From assembly GCF_003217095.1 (NCBI RefSeq), contig NZ_QJSR01000001.1, forward strand, positions 1,464,009 to 1,528,008: a DNA stretch of 64,000 bases, written 5' to 3'. A program made the translations under genes and the position numbers. Shown piece by piece: positions 36,338 through 47,408 of this stretch; position 1 is the first letter of the stretch; every line of letters begins with the position of its first letter. This stretch comes from Rhizobium sp. PP-CC-3A-592 (GTDB lineage Bacteria > Pseudomonadota > Alphaproteobacteria > Rhizobiales > Rhizobiaceae). The notes beneath the pieces are model-generated. The model saw only the letters and a list, made by a program, of their open reading frames with translations. It had not been told where the DNA came from and did no database searches.

Positions 36338-36688
36338 ATGCCGGTCGAACTGTCCGCAACGCAGGCGCTGACGCTCTGGCACACGGTCTCGCTCGATCAG
36401 GTGCGCGTGGAGAGCGGCGACCTGACGCTGCGGCAGATGGCCATTCTGCTCCACATCTACCTCGTGCCGCCGCCGCACACGGTGCGGGGCCTTGCCGCGA
36501 CGCTGGGCGTGACCAAGCCGGTGATCACGCGGGCGCTGGACACGATGGGCGAGCGGGGGCTGGTGGAGCGGGTGCGCGACGAACGCGACCGGCGCAACGT
36601 CGTCATCAAACGCACCGTCACCGGCGCGCTCTATCTTGAAAAGCTCGGCGATCTGATCATTGATCGGGGCCGTAGACTGTCGCTCTGA
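36338..36688 (+). CDS. Short MarR-family regulator
   Basis: The 116-residue protein has a winged helix: LTLRQMAILLHIYLVPPPHTVRGLAATLGVTKPVITRALDTMGERGLVERVRDERDRRNVVIKRT, the wing DERDRR being the MarR signature. It is shorter than most MarR proteins (about 140) because the C-terminal dimerisation helix is reduced to LYLEKLGDLIIDRGRRLSL. It lies between the flavoprotein and the NlpC/P60 peptidase genes on the same strand; either may be a target. Ligand unknown. Confidence 0.85.
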   Translation: MPVELSATQALTLWHTVSLDQVRVESGDLTLRQMAILLHIYLVPPPHTVRGLAATLGVTKPVITRALDTMGERGLVERVRDERDRRNVVIKRTVTGALYLEKLGDLIIDRGRRLSL

Positions 36689-36735
36689 TCCTCTTTCCCA
36701 AACCTCCTTTCCAGACCTTCTTGCATGTGAGCGTG

Positions 36736-37602
36736 ATGACCCATTCCTTCGACCGCAGGCTTCATGCCTTTCGCCCGGATCTCGCGGAGGAGAGCCTGCG
36801 CGGCCATGTGGATGCTCTTGCCTATACCGCGGGTTCGTCCGCCGTCTGCTGCGTGCCGGTGATGCCGCTGCGGGCCGAGCCGGATCTCGGCTGCGGCACG
36901 GATACGGAACTGCTGATCGGCGAGACCGTACGGGTGCTCGACACCTCGCATGGCTGGGCGTGGGTCAAGGCGGACGCGGACAGCTATGTCGGCTATGTCC
37001 CGGATTTTGCCGTGATCAGCATCCAGAAGAGCCCGACGCACATCATCACCGCGCCGCGGACCTTCGTCTATTCCGGCGCGGACCTGCGCTTTCCCACCGT
37101 GCAGGCGCTCTCGATGGGCAGCCGCATCACCGCCATCGACGAGCGCGGTACCCGTGGCACGCGCTATTTTCTGCTGGACAACGGCCAGGCCGTCGTTGCC
37201 GGCCACTGCGCGCCGGTCGGCGAAGCGCCGCAGGGCGATTATGTCTCCATCGCCGCACGGTTCATCGAGACGCCCTATCTCTGGGGCGGCCGTTCCGGCT
37301 TCGGCATCGATTGTTCGGGCCTCGTGCAACTGTCGCTGATGATGACCGGCGTCAGTGCACCGCGCGACACCGACATGCAGGCCGCATCCCTCGGCCACGA
37401 GATCGCCCGCGAGGATCTGCGCCGCGGCGACCTCGTCTTCTGGAAAGGTCACGTCGCCATCATGGAAGACCACGCCACCCTGATCCATGCCAACGGCAAC
37501 ACGATGACGGTGGCGCGCGAAGGGCTGGACAAGGCCATCGAACGGATCGGCTGGCTCTACGAACAGCCGACCGCCTTCCGCCGGCCTGTGGAAAGCCTCT
37601 GA
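36736..37602 (+). CDS. NlpC/P60 (C40) peptidase with N-terminal SH3-like domains
   Basis: 288 residues. Two bacterial SH3-like stretches (residues about 45-95 and 105-165) precede a C40 catalytic domain with Cys193 (GIDCSGLVQL), His239 (WKGHVAIM) and His251 (HANGN). These enzymes cleave the peptide stems of peptidoglycan, often after the gamma-D-Glu residue. No signal peptide is visible, so it may act in the cytoplasm on recycled muropeptides or be exported in a non-standard way. The ATG at 36736 is preferred over the TTG 15 bases earlier. It is convergent with ghrA. Confidence 0.88.
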   Translation: MTHSFDRRLHAFRPDLAEESLRGHVDALAYTAGSSAVCCVPVMPLRAEPDLGCGTDTELLIGETVRVLDTSHGWAWVKADADSYVGYVPDFAVISIQKSPTHIITAPRTFVYSGADLRFPTVQALSMGSRITAIDERGTRGTRYFLLDNGQAVVAGHCAPVGEAPQGDYVSIAARFIETPYLWGGRSGFGIDCSGLVQLSLMMTGVSAPRDTDMQAASLGHEIAREDLRRGDLVFWKGHVAIMEDHATLIHANGNTMTVAREGLDKAIERIGWLYEQPTAFRRPVESL

Positions 37603-37624
37603 CGCAAAGCGTCATCGCTCGAGA

Positions 37625-38587
37625 TCAATAGCCGGCTGTCCGATCGACCAGATGTTCAAAGGGCAGGCCTTTTTCATGCCGCTCGATCTGCGTCTCCACA
37701 TGGCGGAAGAGCGCGCGGATATCCGACGCCGCGGCGGCATGCGGCGTCACGATGACGTTCGGCAACGTCCATAGCGGGCTATCGGCATCCAGCGGTTCGG
37801 TGGAGAAGACGTCGAGCGAGGCACCGTGCAGCACGCCCGAGCGGACAGCCGCGACGATATCGGCCTCGACCTGGCTGCCGCCGCGCCCGGCATTGATGAA
37901 AACGGGCGCACCGAACGGTCCCTTACGGCTCAGTTTTGCGAACAACGCCGCATCGAACAGACCGCGCGTCTCCGCCGTCAGCGGCAGGAGGCCGACGAGG
38001 AGATCGGTGCGCGCGAGGAAGGCGTCGAGCCCGCTCTCGTCATAGGTCTCGATCCCCTCGATCGTCTTCGGCCGCCGCGACCAGCCGGCGACGGTGAAGC
38101 CCATCATCTTCAGCTTGCGCGCCGCATCTTGGCCCAGCACGCCGAGGCCCATGACCCCGACGGTCAGGTCGCGCGCCTCCGGCTGGGGAAGCTCTGCCCA
38201 GACGCCGCGCCTTGCCTGCGCCTCATAGGCGACATGCTGGCGCAGATGCAGCAGGCACTGCAGCACCACCCACTCGCTCATGCGGGTTGTGAGCGTCGGA
38301 TCGACGAAGCGTACCAGCGGCACATCCGGCAATCCCGGCAGCGTCAGCACATGATCGACGCCGGCACCGCCGGAGAAGACGGCTGCAAGGTTCGGCGCGC
38401 GGTCGAAGAGGTCGGGTTGCGACTTCCAGACGACGGCATAGCGGGCCTGCGACAGATCGCGCCCGGCCTGGGCGGGATCAGCGCGGTTGATGACATCGCG
38501 CCCGGGAAAGGCATCGGCAAGCGCGGCCTGCACCTCCCCGGCATTGAACTTCAGGTCGATGACGACAGGTGCGGCAGTGGAGGGCAT
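37625..38587 (-). CDS. ghrA: Glyoxylate/hydroxypyruvate reductase A
   Basis: 320 residues of the D-isomer 2-hydroxyacid dehydrogenase fold. NAD(P)-binding motif GVMGLGVLGQDAARKL with the following SRR pattern (GWSRRPK) that suggests NADPH preference, NAGRGG with the catalytic-site Arg, and VTPHAAAASDI with the catalytic His. The short N-terminal domain and FSGGAGVDHVL are typical of GhrA rather than the longer GhrB/SerA groups. It reduces glyoxylate and hydroxypyruvate. It lies 36 bases downstream of yejF on the same strand and may be read with it. Confidence 0.92.
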   Translation of the reverse strand: MPSTAAPVVIDLKFNAGEVQAALADAFPGRDVINRADPAQAGRDLSQARYAVVWKSQPDLFDRAPNLAAVFSGGAGVDHVLTLPGLPDVPLVRFVDPTLTTRMSEWVVLQCLLHLRQHVAYEAQARRGVWAELPQPEARDLTVGVMGLGVLGQDAARKLKMMGFTVAGWSRRPKTIEGIETYDESGLDAFLARTDLLVGLLPLTAETRGLFDAALFAKLSRKGPFGAPVFINAGRGGSQVEADIVAAVRSGVLHGASLDVFSTEPLDADSPLWTLPNVIVTPHAAAASDIRALFRHVETQIERHEKGLPFEHLVDRTAGY

Positions 38588-38623
38588 GATGATATCCGGA
38601 GGATCTGATCTGGCGGCGGCCGT

Positions 38624-40248
<1,625 letters not shown>

Positions 40249-40252
<4 letters not shown>

Positions 40253-40746
40253 GGGGACAGGGATTCCAGAAGGGTGGTGAGTGTGGGGATGTCGGGAGCG
40301 GACATGGTGATCGAAGCGGCCTTCCGTACGCCATAGCGGAGGTTGTAGATTTCATCGACCTTCCGCAGATCACGATCATCGGTGAGGAAGAGCGAGCATT
40401 CACATCCAAAAGCTGTTGAAAGGTGAATGGCGTCAGGCAGTTTCAACCGTGTTTGCGACCGAAGCACGGCGGCATACCAGAGCACCTGCCGGGAAACGGG
40501 TTCGACATCCAGCCAAGCACACTGCCGCACCATATTATCATAACGAGAGATGAGTTCGTCATCGTGATTTTTATAGGGTTTGGTAAGAACCTCGGCCAGC
40601 GTGAGTTCACTGGTCAAAATAAGGGGTGAATCGGCTGCCTCGGAGATCGAAAGCAATTCGATCAATAAGGCTGAACGTTCCGATTTCTCTTCTGCGACGA
40701 AAATGAAGGCGTTCGTGTCGAAATAGATCCTTGGCGCCTTCCTCAT
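40249..40746 (-). CDS. PIN-domain (VapC-like) ribonuclease toxin
   Basis: The 165-residue protein has the acidic residues of a PIN nuclease: Asp10 (IYFDTNAF), Glu52 (TLAEVLTKP), Asp105 (LPDAIHLSTA) and Asp123/Asp126 (FLTDDRDLRKV). PIN toxins cleave tRNA or rRNA. It lies directly after a 103-residue upstream gene whose stop overlaps its start (ATGA), the usual antitoxin-toxin layout, and its own stop overlaps the yejF start. It is somewhat longer than most VapC proteins (about 135). Confidence 0.85.
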
Positions 40747-41054
40747 TCATCATCCCATTCGTCCCGCAGCTCCCGTATCCGGCGAACAGCTTCCTCGGTA
40801 TCTGTCGTCGATCCGCGCTTTTCCTTGTAAGCTCGAATATCTTTCAACAGATCCGCAAGTTCTACCGGTGCACCCGGCTCGCGATAGGTCGGAAGGAAGA
40901 GCGGAGTCTTCTCCGCTACGCCGCGTTCCGGCACATCGGGCGATATGTCCTGTTGTTCGATGACGATTCGAACCGTTGCGTCGGAGTCGAAGCCACTCCT
41001 GAGGTCATCAGGAAGTTTCGATGCGGGATAATGAGCGCGCACGATCTTGTTCAT
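40743..41054 (-). CDS. Probable antitoxin partner of the PIN toxin
   Basis: The 103-residue protein starts MNKIVRAHYPASKLPDDLRSGF, has a central region (VRIVIEQQ) and a charged C-terminal helix (LADLLKDIRAYKEKRGSTTDTEEAVRRIRELRDEWDDE), as in antitoxins that wrap PIN toxins. No clear DNA-binding fold of the AbrB or RHH type is obvious by eye, so the assignment rests on size, charge and overlap with the PIN gene. The ATG at 41054 has GGACGAGAG-type purines upstream. The 63-base gap to yejE may contain the module's own promoter. Confidence 0.68.
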   Translation of the reverse strand: MNKIVRAHYPASKLPDDLRSGFDSDATVRIVIEQQDISPDVPERGVAEKTPLFLPTYREPGAPVELADLLKDIRAYKEKRGSTTDTEEAVRRIRELRDEWDDE

Positions 41055-41117
41055 CTCTCGTCCTTCCTTTGTATTGCGGTGCAACCATCATACCGCCAAT
41101 ACCTTCATCTGACGAGA

Positions 41118-42260
41118 TCACCCAAACGTCTTTCGCGGATCGAACGCGTCGCGCGCGGCCTCGCCGATGAAGATCAGCAGCGACAGCATGACCGACATCA
41201 CCAGGAAGGCGGTGAGGCCGAGCCAGGGGGCCTGGAGGTTGGACTTGCCCTGCGCGATCAGCTCGCCGAGCGAGGGCGAGCCGGGGGGCATGCCGAAGCC
41301 GAGGAAGTCGAGCGAGGTGAGCGTGGTGATGGAGCCCGAGAGGATGAAGGGCAGGAAGGTGAGCGTGGCGACCATCGCGTTGGGCAGGAGATGCCGCCAC
41401 ATGATCGTGGCATTGCCGACGCCGAGCGCCCGGGCGGCGCGGACATATTCGAAATTGCGCGCCCGCAGGAACTCCGCCCGGACCACCCCAACGAAGCCGA
41501 CCCAGGAGAAGAGCAGCATGATGCCGAGCAGCACGAAGAAGCCGGGCGGCAGGATCGCCGCGATGATCAGCAGGATGTAGAGCACCGGCATGGACGACCA
41601 GATCTCGATGAAGCGCTGCATCAACAGGTCGGTCCATCCGCCGAAATAGCCCTGGATCGCACCGGCGGTGACGCCGACCACGGCCGACGCGATGGTCAGC
41701 GCCAGGCCGAAGAGCACCGAGATGCGGAAGCCGTAGATCGTGCGGGCCGCGACGTCGCGCGCCTGGTCGTCGGTGCCGAGCCAGTTGAAATTGCCGAGCG
41801 TACAGCCGCGATCGGCCTCGCCTTGCGCGTAGCCGGAGCAGCGCTCAGCCGCGCTCATCGTCCAAAAGGGGGCCGTTGGTGCGGAATGCGGGATGTTGGA
41901 ATTGGCGCTGCGGTAGGAATAGCGGATCGGCGGCCAGACCATCCAGCCATTCGCCTCGATCTCCTCGCGGATGAAGTCGGAGGCGTAGTCGGTCTCGGCG
42001 AGAAAGCCGCCGAATTTGTCTTCGGGATAATTGACCAGCACGGGCACCAGCAGCTCGCCCTTGTAGGAGACGAGGATCGGCCGGTCGTTGGCGATGAATT
42101 CGGCGCAGAGGCTGAAGCCGAAGAGCGCGAGGAAGATCCAGAACGACCAGTAGCCGCGCCGGTTGGCCTTGAAATTCTCCCAGCGGCGCTTGGCGACGGG
42201 CGACAGCCGGCCGGGCCTCGCGCCAGTGACAACGGCCGGGTTCGCGGTGATGTCCGTCAT
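41118..42260 (-). CDS. yejE: Peptide ABC transporter permease YejE
   Basis: 380 residues, strongly like E. coli YejE: SPVAKRRWENFKANRRGYWSFWIFLALFGFSLCAEFIANDRP at the start, WLGTDDQARDVAARTIYGFRISVLFG, the EAA loop region RNFEYVRAARALGVGNATIMWRHLLPNAM and the end LLIFIGEAARDAFDPRKTFG. Five or six membrane helices. Its ATG overlaps the yejB stop by one base (TGATG). The operon partner yejF is displaced by the toxin-antitoxin pair that follows. Confidence 0.95.
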   Translation of the reverse strand: MTDITANPAVVTGARPGRLSPVAKRRWENFKANRRGYWSFWIFLALFGFSLCAEFIANDRPILVSYKGELLVPVLVNYPEDKFGGFLAETDYASDFIREEIEANGWMVWPPIRYSYRSANSNIPHSAPTAPFWTMSAAERCSGYAQGEADRGCTLGNFNWLGTDDQARDVAARTIYGFRISVLFGLALTIASAVVGVTAGAIQGYFGGWTDLLMQRFIEIWSSMPVLYILLIIAAILPPGFFVLLGIMLLFSWVGFVGVVRAEFLRARNFEYVRAARALGVGNATIMWRHLLPNAMVATLTFLPFILSGSITTLTSLDFLGFGMPPGSPSLGELIAQGKSNLQAPWLGLTAFLVMSVMLSLLIFIGEAARDAFDPRKTFG

Positions 42261-43351
42261 CAGACGTCCCTCCGCTCGAAGTCGATGCGCGGATCGACCC
42301 AGGTGTAGATGAGGTCCGACAGCAGGCTGACGACGAGCCCCATCAGCGAGAAGATGAACAGCGTGCCGAAGACGATCGGGTAATCGCGCTTGACGACGGC
42401 GTCGTAGCCGAGACGGCCGAGGCCATCGAGCGAGAAAATATATTCGGTCAGCAGCGAGCCCGTGAAAAAGGCCGAGATGAAGGCGGCGGGGAAGCCGGCG
42501 ATGATGATCAGCATGGCGTTGCGGAAGACATGGCGATAGAGCACCTGCCGCTCCGCCAGCCCCTTGGCGCGGGCGGTGACGACATATTGCTTGCGGATTT
42601 CGTCGATGAAGGAATTCTTGGTGAGCAGCGTCGTGGTGGCGAAGGCCGACAGCAGCAGCGTGATCAGCGGCAACGTCATGTGCCAGAGATAGTCGAGGAT
42701 CTTCTGCCACCAGGACAATTGGCTGAAATTGTCCGAGACGAGGCCGCGCAGCGGGAACCAGTCGAGGAAGGAGCCGCCGGCAAAGAGCACGATCAGCAGG
42801 ATGCCGAACAGGAAGCCCGGCACGGCATAGCCGACGATGACGATGCCGGAGGTCCAGACGTCGAAGCGCGAGCCGTCCGACACCGCCTTCCTGATGCCGA
42901 GCGGAATGGAGATCGCGTAGGAGAGGACGAGGATCCACAGGCCGAGCGAGATCGACACCGGCATCTTGTCGAGGATGAGGTCGATCACGGACGTGTTGCG
43001 GAAAAAGCTCTCGCCGAAATCGAAGCGCGCATAGTTCCACATCATCGTCAGGAAGCGCTCGAGCGGCGGTTTGTCGAAGCCGAACTGCTTTTCGAGCTTG
43101 GCGATGAAGTCGGGATCGAGACCCTGCGCACCGCGATAGCTGCCGCCGCTCTGGTCGCCGCCGGAGGCACCCGCGAGATCGCCACCGCCGCCGGACAGGC
43201 GGTCGCCGCCCTGGTTCGGGCCGGTGAGGTCGGCGATGACCTGCTCGACCGGACCGCCGGGCGCGAACTGGACGACGGCAAAGGAGATGGCCATGATGCC
43301 GACGATCGTCGGGATCATCAGGAACAGACGGCGCAGAATATAGCCGCCCAT
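42260..43351 (-). CDS. yejB: Peptide ABC transporter permease YejB
   Basis: 363 residues, collinear with E. coli YejB, including [34 protein letters not shown] and the glycine-rich periplasmic insert ([23 protein letters not shown]) followed by [19 protein letters not shown]. The EAA loop is [28 protein letters not shown], and the end is [13 protein letters not shown]. It is coupled to yejE by a one-base overlap. It lies 160 bases after yejA. Confidence 0.95.
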   Translation of the reverse strand: MGGYILRRLFLMIPTIVGIMAISFAVVQFAPGGPVEQVIADLTGPNQGGDRLSGGGGDLAGASGGDQSGGSYRGAQGLDPDFIAKLEKQFGFDKPPLERFLTMMWNYARFDFGESFFRNTSVIDLILDKMPVSISLGLWILVLSYAISIPLGIRKAVSDGSRFDVWTSGIVIVGYAVPGFLFGILLIVLFAGGSFLDWFPLRGLVSDNFSQLSWWQKILDYLWHMTLPLITLLLSAFATTTLLTKNSFIDEIRKQYVVTARAKGLAERQVLYRHVFRNAMLIIIAGFPAAFISAFFTGSLLTEYIFSLDGLGRLGYDAVVKRDYPIVFGTLFIFSLMGLVVSLLSDLIYTWVDPRIDFERRDV

Positions 43352-43511
43352 CAGACCCGCACTCCGGCCCGGACTCTGGTCATGATGGCGCCGCTACGGC
43401 CCCTCTTGTCGTTCAACCCGATTTCCCGATGTCCGATCAATGCGCTGACGTTCCCGTTCCTGATTCGCGGTCTGCCTTATGAAAAGCAGGCCAGTCTGAC
43501 GTGCAAGGCTT

Positions 43512-45419
43512 TCATGGAGCTTTCGCGGCGGCGGACCACCAGATCGCGGGAAAGCCGACGGCATATTCCGGCAGGTTTTCAGGATGTATCAGGTCTCGTG
43601 CGTAGGCGATCCGCATGTCGCGCGACGCATAGGTCGGAATGACGATCTGCTTGGCCAGCAGCACCCGGTCGAGCGCTTTCGTTGCCGCAACGAGGTCCTT
43701 ACGATCCTTCGCGAAGATCACCTTGCGGATCAGGGCATCGACACCCGGATCGGCAAGACCGGAATAATTCGCCGATCCTTCGCGCGTGGCGGCCGTCGTG
43801 CCCCAATATTCCGTCTGCTCGTTGCCCGGATTGAGAGACTGCGCCCAGCCGAGGTAGATGGCGTCGAAATCCTTCGACCGCCAGCGATTGGTGTATTGGG
43901 AGCTGTCGACGGTGCGAACCCGTGCCTCGATGCCGATCTTCCGCAGGTTCTGACTGAAGGGCAAGGCGACCCGTTCGATCGTCGTGCCGTCGAGCAGGAT
44001 CTCGAATGTTAGGGGTTTGCCCGTCTTCGTCTCGATCATCCGGTTGCTCTTCAGTTCAAAGCCCGCTTCCTTCAGAAGGCCGATGGCCTTGCGCAGATTG
44101 TCCCGCAGCTTTGCCGGATCGCCGCCAACGGGATTTGTGTAGGGCTTGGTGAAAACGGTCGGCGGAACCTTGTCCTTCAACTCCGTCAGGATCTCCAGCT
44201 CACGCCCCTCCGGAAGCCCCGAGGACGCCAGTTCGGTCGGGAAGAAGAAGCTGTTGACGCGATCATACTCGTTGTAGAAGATCGTCCGCTTCAACTCCTC
44301 GAAATCGAAGGCGTAGTTGAGCGCCTCCCGCACCCTGACGTCCTTGAACGGATCGCGCCGCAGGTTGAGGATGAAGCCCACCATGACGCCGCTGTCCCGG
44401 CTGTCGTTCTCCAGCCGCTCGAGCTTGATCCGGCCGTCCTTGACCGCGGGGAAATCGTAGGATGTCGCCCAGCGTCTGGCCGAATTCTCCCACCGGTAGT
44501 TCGCATTGCCCGACCGAAAAGCCTCGAACGCGACGTCGAGGTCTGCATAATACGTAAAGCTGATCGTTCCGAAGTTGTTCTGCCCCACATTGACGTTCAG
44601 GTTCTTTCCCCAGTAGTCGTCCCGCCGTTCGTAACGGACGGTCGAACCGGCTTTCATGGACGTCATCTTGTAGGGGCCGGAGCCCATGGGCATTTCGAGC
44701 GTCGTGCGCGCGATATCCCGTGGCCGCCCTTCCGCGTCCTTTCCTTCCCACCAGTGTTTGGGCACGATGAGGAGGCTGCCGGCCACCTTCGGCAATTCCC
44801 GGTTTCCAACCTCGTCGAAGGAGAAGGTCACCTCCCCTTCGCCCGTTTTCTCCACCTTGGTGATATGGCCGTAATAGGATGCTGCCTTGGGATCGAGCTC
44901 CTTGGCCTTGTCGAAGCTGAAGATCACGTCCTCCGGCGTCACCGGCGTGCCGTCCGCCCATGTTGCTTCCGGCCGGAGACGGAATTTCGCCCAGGCAAAA
45001 TCATCGGGAAAGGCGACCGCCTCGGCCAGCAGGCCGTAATCCGTGAGAACCTCGTCCATGGAGGGCTTCATCAGCGTTTCGAACACCAGGCCGACGGACA
45101 TGCCGGAGGCGCTGGAAACGGGACCGACCACGCCTGCGGCCATCTCGCCTTTGGCCAGCACCGGGTTGAACGTGTCGAACGTGCCCATGGTGGCCAGCCG
45201 GACCTCGCCCCCCTTCGGCGCCTGCGCGTTCACATAGTCGAACTGCTTGAACCCTTGCGGATATTTCAGTTCGCCGACGGTTGACATGCCGTGGCGCCAT
45301 TGCGGGTCCTGCGCCTGCACGGGACTTGTAAAGACGGAGGGTGCGAGGAAGGCGGCGGCGATGAGGCCTAAGGTGCCAAAGGTCAGTGCCGGTGTCGTCC
45401 TGCTCGTCTTCTGCCGCAT
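43512..45419 (-). CDS. yejA: Extracellular oligopeptide-binding protein YejA
   Basis: About 635 residues with a signal peptide (LTFGTLGLIAAAFLAPSVFTSPVQAQ) and a family 5 solute-binding domain: HGMSTVGELKYPQGFKQFDYVNAQAPKGG, FDTFNPVLAKG, ADGTPVTPEDVIFSF, GSGPYKM, and the C-terminal YLGWAQSLNPGNEQTEYWG. It is the substrate receptor of YejABEF. The start MRQKTSRTTP at 45419 has GGAG nine bases upstream; an ATG at 45434 and a TTG at 45455 are also in frame but lack ribosome sites. It is divergent from mepA. Confidence 0.93.
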   Translation of the reverse strand: MRQKTSRTTPALTFGTLGLIAAAFLAPSVFTSPVQAQDPQWRHGMSTVGELKYPQGFKQFDYVNAQAPKGGEVRLATMGTFDTFNPVLAKGEMAAGVVGPVSSASGMSVGLVFETLMKPSMDEVLTDYGLLAEAVAFPDDFAWAKFRLRPEATWADGTPVTPEDVIFSFDKAKELDPKAASYYGHITKVEKTGEGEVTFSFDEVGNRELPKVAGSLLIVPKHWWEGKDAEGRPRDIARTTLEMPMGSGPYKMTSMKAGSTVRYERRDDYWGKNLNVNVGQNNFGTISFTYYADLDVAFEAFRSGNANYRWENSARRWATSYDFPAVKDGRIKLERLENDSRDSGVMVGFILNLRRDPFKDVRVREALNYAFDFEELKRTIFYNEYDRVNSFFFPTELASSGLPEGRELEILTELKDKVPPTVFTKPYTNPVGGDPAKLRDNLRKAIGLLKEAGFELKSNRMIETKTGKPLTFEILLDGTTIERVALPFSQNLRKIGIEARVRTVDSSQYTNRWRSKDFDAIYLGWAQSLNPGNEQTEYWGTTAATREGSANYSGLADPGVDALIRKVIFAKDRKDLVAATKALDRVLLAKQIVIPTYASRDMRIAYARDLIHPENLPEYAVGFPAIWWSAAAKAP

Positions 45420-45625
45420 GCGGTTCGTCTCCATGGTCGCGTTCGAAGCACACAATAGGCGAAATGCGGCCGATTGACAGGCGGGGCTCCGGGCAGGGCC
45501 TGAAATCCGCCTTCACATCGGCTTGACCGCAAGTCTGACACAAAGACCGTGTGAGAAAGATGCCTCCTGACGACCCTTGCACGATCACGCCCACGCCCGA
45601 CCACGACAGCACCGGACACACCCGC

Positions 45626-46732
45626 ATGACATCGTCTCTCACAAGATTTTCCGCCGGAGCCAGAATCTCGACCGGATGGGCGACCAGAGCGGTCATCGCG
45701 GCCGCTCTCATCCTGCCGCTCGGCCTTGAGCCCGCCCTTTCGGCAGAGCCGCAGCCGGCCAAGCAGCTGTTCGGCGGCATGACGCTTCCCAGCAGGACGG
45801 CGCCCGCCTCCTTCGGCTCCTACGCCAAGGGGTGCCTGTCGGGTGCGGTCGCGCTGCCGGCCGACGGGCCGACCTGGCAGGCCATGCGGCTCTCGCGCAA
45901 CCGCCGCTGGGGCAATCCGCACATGATCATGTTCCTGGAGCGCTTCTCGCGCGATGCGGCCGAGATCGGCTGGGGATCGGGCATCCTGCTCGGCGACATC
46001 TCGCAGCCACGCGGCGGGCCGATGCTGACGGGCCACGCCTCCCACCAGATCGGGCTCGATGCGGACATCTGGTTCCAGCCCAAGCCCGCGCGGACGATGA
46101 GCGTGGCGGAACGCGAGAACAAGCCGTTCGTGTCCATGCTCGACAAGACCAAGTTCCTCACCGTCAATCCGGAGCGCTGGACGCCGACCCATGCGCGGCT
46201 GCTGATGCGCGCCGCGAGCGAGCCGGAGGTCGACCGGGTGTTCGTCAACCCGGCGATCAAGAAGAAGCTGTGCGAGACGTGGACCGGCGACCGGACGTCG
46301 ATGGGCAAGATCCGGCCGATCTACGGTCACGACGAGCATTTCCATATCCGCATCAAGTGCCCGGCCGATTCGCCCGGCTGCAAGCCGCAGGTGGCCGTGG
46401 CACCCGGCGACGGCTGCGACAAATCGCTTGCCTGGTGGTTCACCCAGGAGCCCTGGGCGAAGCCCAAGCCGAACCCCGATGCAAAGCCGGTCAAGCCACG
46501 CTTCGTCATGCTGTCGGACCTGCCGCAGGCCTGCAGCGGCGTGCTGGCCGCGCCATCCGCGTCGGAAGCCGCCTCGACCTTCGGCGGCCCAGTACCGGCC
46601 TCTGCGCCGGTCTCTGCGCCGGTCTCGGCCTTCGCCCCCGCCGCGCCCGACGCCATCATGCCACCGGCCACGATTGCCGATCCCTCCGTTCCCGTCCCCA
46701 CGCGGCGTCCTCGCGCTGAAGCGGGGCAATGA
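45626..46732 (+). CDS. mepA: Penicillin-insensitive murein endopeptidase MepA
   Basis: An M74-family LAS metallopeptidase that cuts D-Ala-mDAP cross-links in the periplasm. A signal segment (VIAAALILPLGLEPALSAEP) is followed by the catalytic domain: MLTGHASHQIGLDADIWF with His and Asp zinc ligands, and YGHDEHFHIRIKCP with the remaining His residues. The C-terminal tail after CDKSLAWWF is proline/alanine-rich with short repeats (PVSAPVSAFAPAAP) not found in the enterobacterial enzyme. The start is uncertain: ATG at 45626 has no clear ribosome site; a GTG at 45551 and an ATG at 45560 are in frame. Confidence 0.9.
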   Translation: MTSSLTRFSAGARISTGWATRAVIAAALILPLGLEPALSAEPQPAKQLFGGMTLPSRTAPASFGSYAKGCLSGAVALPADGPTWQAMRLSRNRRWGNPHMIMFLERFSRDAAEIGWGSGILLGDISQPRGGPMLTGHASHQIGLDADIWFQPKPARTMSVAERENKPFVSMLDKTKFLTVNPERWTPTHARLLMRAASEPEVDRVFVNPAIKKKLCETWTGDRTSMGKIRPIYGHDEHFHIRIKCPADSPGCKPQVAVAPGDGCDKSLAWWFTQEPWAKPKPNPDAKPVKPRFVMLSDLPQACSGVLAAPSASEAASTFGGPVPASAPVSAPVSAFAPAAPDAIMPPATIADPSVPVPTRRPRAEAGQ

Positions 46733-46806
46733 CGCCTCCGCACTTTCCTCTTGAATCGATTTAGGTTCCGGGAAATATGAGCGGAGAGGATGATGCGGAG
46801 GACGCA

Positions 46807-47187
46807 ATGACGGCTCGCAAATGCATGGCGCTGATCGCGCATGACCTGAAGAAGCAGGACATGGCGGACTTCGCCAAGGCCCACGAGAGCGTGCTGGCGG
46901 ACTGGCGGATCGTCGCCACCGGCACCACGGGCGGTCGCGTGCAGGAGGCCTGCCCCGGCCTCGACGTGACGCGGCTGAAAAGCGGGCCGCTCGGCGGCGA
47001 CCAGCAGATCGGTGCGCTGATCGCGACCGGCGATGTCGATCTCCTCATCTTCTTCATCGATCCGCTGACGGCGCTGCCGCACGATGTCGATGTGAAGGCC
47101 CTGACGCGGCTGGCGACCGTCTACGACATCCCCATGGCGCTCAACCGCGCGACGGCCGAGCGCCTGGTGGATTTCCGGCCGCTCTGA
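46807..47187 (+). CDS. mgsA: Methylglyoxal synthase
   Basis: MgsA converts dihydroxyacetone phosphate to methylglyoxal, bypassing lower glycolysis. The 126 residues start [19 protein letters not shown] with His12 in the AHD motif. The phosphate site is GTTGGRVQE, and [14 protein letters not shown] has the catalytic aspartate (Asp65); the second conserved His is in [16 protein letters not shown] site lies five bases before the ATG, which decides between this start and an ATG ten codons upstream. Confidence 0.95.
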   Translation: MTARKCMALIAHDLKKQDMADFAKAHESVLADWRIVATGTTGGRVQEACPGLDVTRLKSGPLGGDQQIGALIATGDVDLLIFFIDPLTALPHDVDVKALTRLATVYDIPMALNRATAERLVDFRPL

Positions 47188-47213
47188 GCGCCGGGCGCCG
47201 TTACAGTTTGTCA

Positions 47214-47305
47214 GGGATAAGTGGAATCCGGTTATCCCGAAGAGACAAACGACGACAAAGGAATCGAGAGTCTGGCTGGTTCAGAATGAACCTAACAGAC
47301 TCTCG
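47214..47305. repeat. Two intergenic stem-loops between mgsA and glk
   Basis: The first is GGGATAA (47214-47220) with TTATCCC (47232-47238). The second is longer: CGAGAGTCTG (47265-47274) with CAGACTCTCG (47296-47305), enclosing GGTTCA-GAA-TGAACC; in all 16 of 19 positions pair. Neither has a T-run. They may stabilise the mgsA 3' end or be a dispersed repeat. No gene is seen in this 221-base gap. Confidence 0.6.
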
Positions 47306-47408
47306 TCTCGACTTTTGCACTGGAGCGGTTCGGCAAAACATGCGAAGCGCTTTCCGCCCGCCGATCCCGGTAGCCCGATCCCATTAGCCCGATCCCTCAG
47401 GAGGTTTC

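Noticed and set aside
47214-47305. tRNA gene in the mgsA-glk gap
   Set aside because: The hairpins do not form a cloverleaf; there is no T-loop GGTTCRA in the right place and no acceptor stem pairing.
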